Part shown: one piece after another, positions 63,958-64,000 of the stretch
How the letters are laid out: every line of letters starts with the position of its first letter
Numbering within the stretch: the stretch's first letter is position 1
Assembly (NCBI GenBank): GCA_964389575.1
Contig: CAYMFF010000003.1
Coordinates: 1 to 64,000, forward strand
DNA: 64,000 nucleotides
Origin: JAGNRR01 sp964389575
Lineage (GTDB): Bacteria; Bacteroidota; Bacteroidia; Chitinophagales; Chitinophagaceae
Direction: 5' to 3'
Translations under genes and position numbers: made by a program
The notes under the pieces: generated by a model
What the model saw: only the letters and a program-made list of their open reading frames with translations
Told to the model about the DNA's origin: nothing
Database searches by the model: none

Positions 63958-64000
63958 ATGAGAAGATTACTCATCATATTGTGCACTTTAGGCCTCAGCA
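63958..64000 (+). CDS. Start of an exported protein, cut by the window edge
   Basis: The ATG at 63958 opens MRRLLIILCTLGLSA, the start of a signal peptide, and runs off the right edge. A TAACTTTA element (one mismatch to TAnnTTTG) lies just upstream. Nothing can be said about the mature protein. Confidence 0.5.
   Translation, partial: MRRLLIILCTLGLS

Noticed and set aside
1..64000. tRNA, rRNA, CRISPR arrays, insertion sequences and prophage genes
   Set aside because: I read the intergenic stretches on both strands and found no cloverleaf, regular spaced repeat, transposase or phage gene; nearly all sequence is accounted for by housekeeping and envelope genes.

Overview
The window looks like chromosomal DNA of a member of the Bacteroidota, probably a low-GC lineage near Chitinophagales/Saprospirales (lineage is inference). 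The basis is protein content: type IX secretion and gliding genes (gldH, sprA, a PorV/PorQ-family gene), proteins with T9SS-like C-terminal modules, a giant TonB-dependent receptor, a DUF5916 protein and an exosortase N pair. Recurrent TAnnTTTG -7 promoter elements with few clear Shine-Dalgarno sequences point the same way. A run of exactly 100 N inside sprA shows this is a draft scaffold. I saw no rRNA, tRNA, CRISPR array, insertion sequence or phage gene, and coding density is very high.

Layout. 1-4204: start of an LpxD-like gene (minus), a candidate small RNA or attenuator, then yicC-gldH-lptB-GH3 (plus). 4350-7596: two tandem paralogous exported proteins, a thermonuclease lipoprotein and a WD40 protein with a T9SS tail. 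7754-11110: an RlmL-type RNA methyltransferase and an isolated nuoHIJ block. 11097-15503: DUF5916 protein, a beta-barrel protein and a flippase-like membrane protein (minus). 15526-19016: ruvC with a two-component system (plus), then HIT and greA (minus). 19050-28173: a minus-strand operon of TonB-dependent receptor, 1350-residue secreted protein and PorV-family protein, closed by a terminator. 28401-35499: rny (minus), murI-pdxA-hydrolase, prs, rplY and a lone EF-Tu domain II protein. 35515-38106: mgtE, a lone B12-binding protein, ruvA. 38113-53341: sprA, the exosortase N/VIT-substrate pair, a DUF4175 protein and a DUF5684 protein. 53431-57851: accA, then an operon of DUF6913, dapA, DCC thiol oxidoreductase, L,D-transpeptidase, a small membrane protein and a frameshifted membrane gene. 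57888-64000: rnz-plsC-ung (minus), two exported proteins (plus), yceD-rpmF-plsX (minus) and the start of a further exported protein.

Themes. Much of the window serves the cell envelope: lipopolysaccharide export (lptB), peptidoglycan (murI, dapA, L,D-transpeptidase), fatty acids and phospholipids (accA, plsX, plsC), type IX secretion and gliding (gldH, sprA, PorV family), and a second, separate sorting route (exosortase N with its adjacent VIT-domain substrate). The parts most worth a second look are the exosortase N pair beside sprA, the receptor/secreted protein/PorV operon, and a set of promoters placed so close to start codons that the mRNAs should be leaderless or nearly so.
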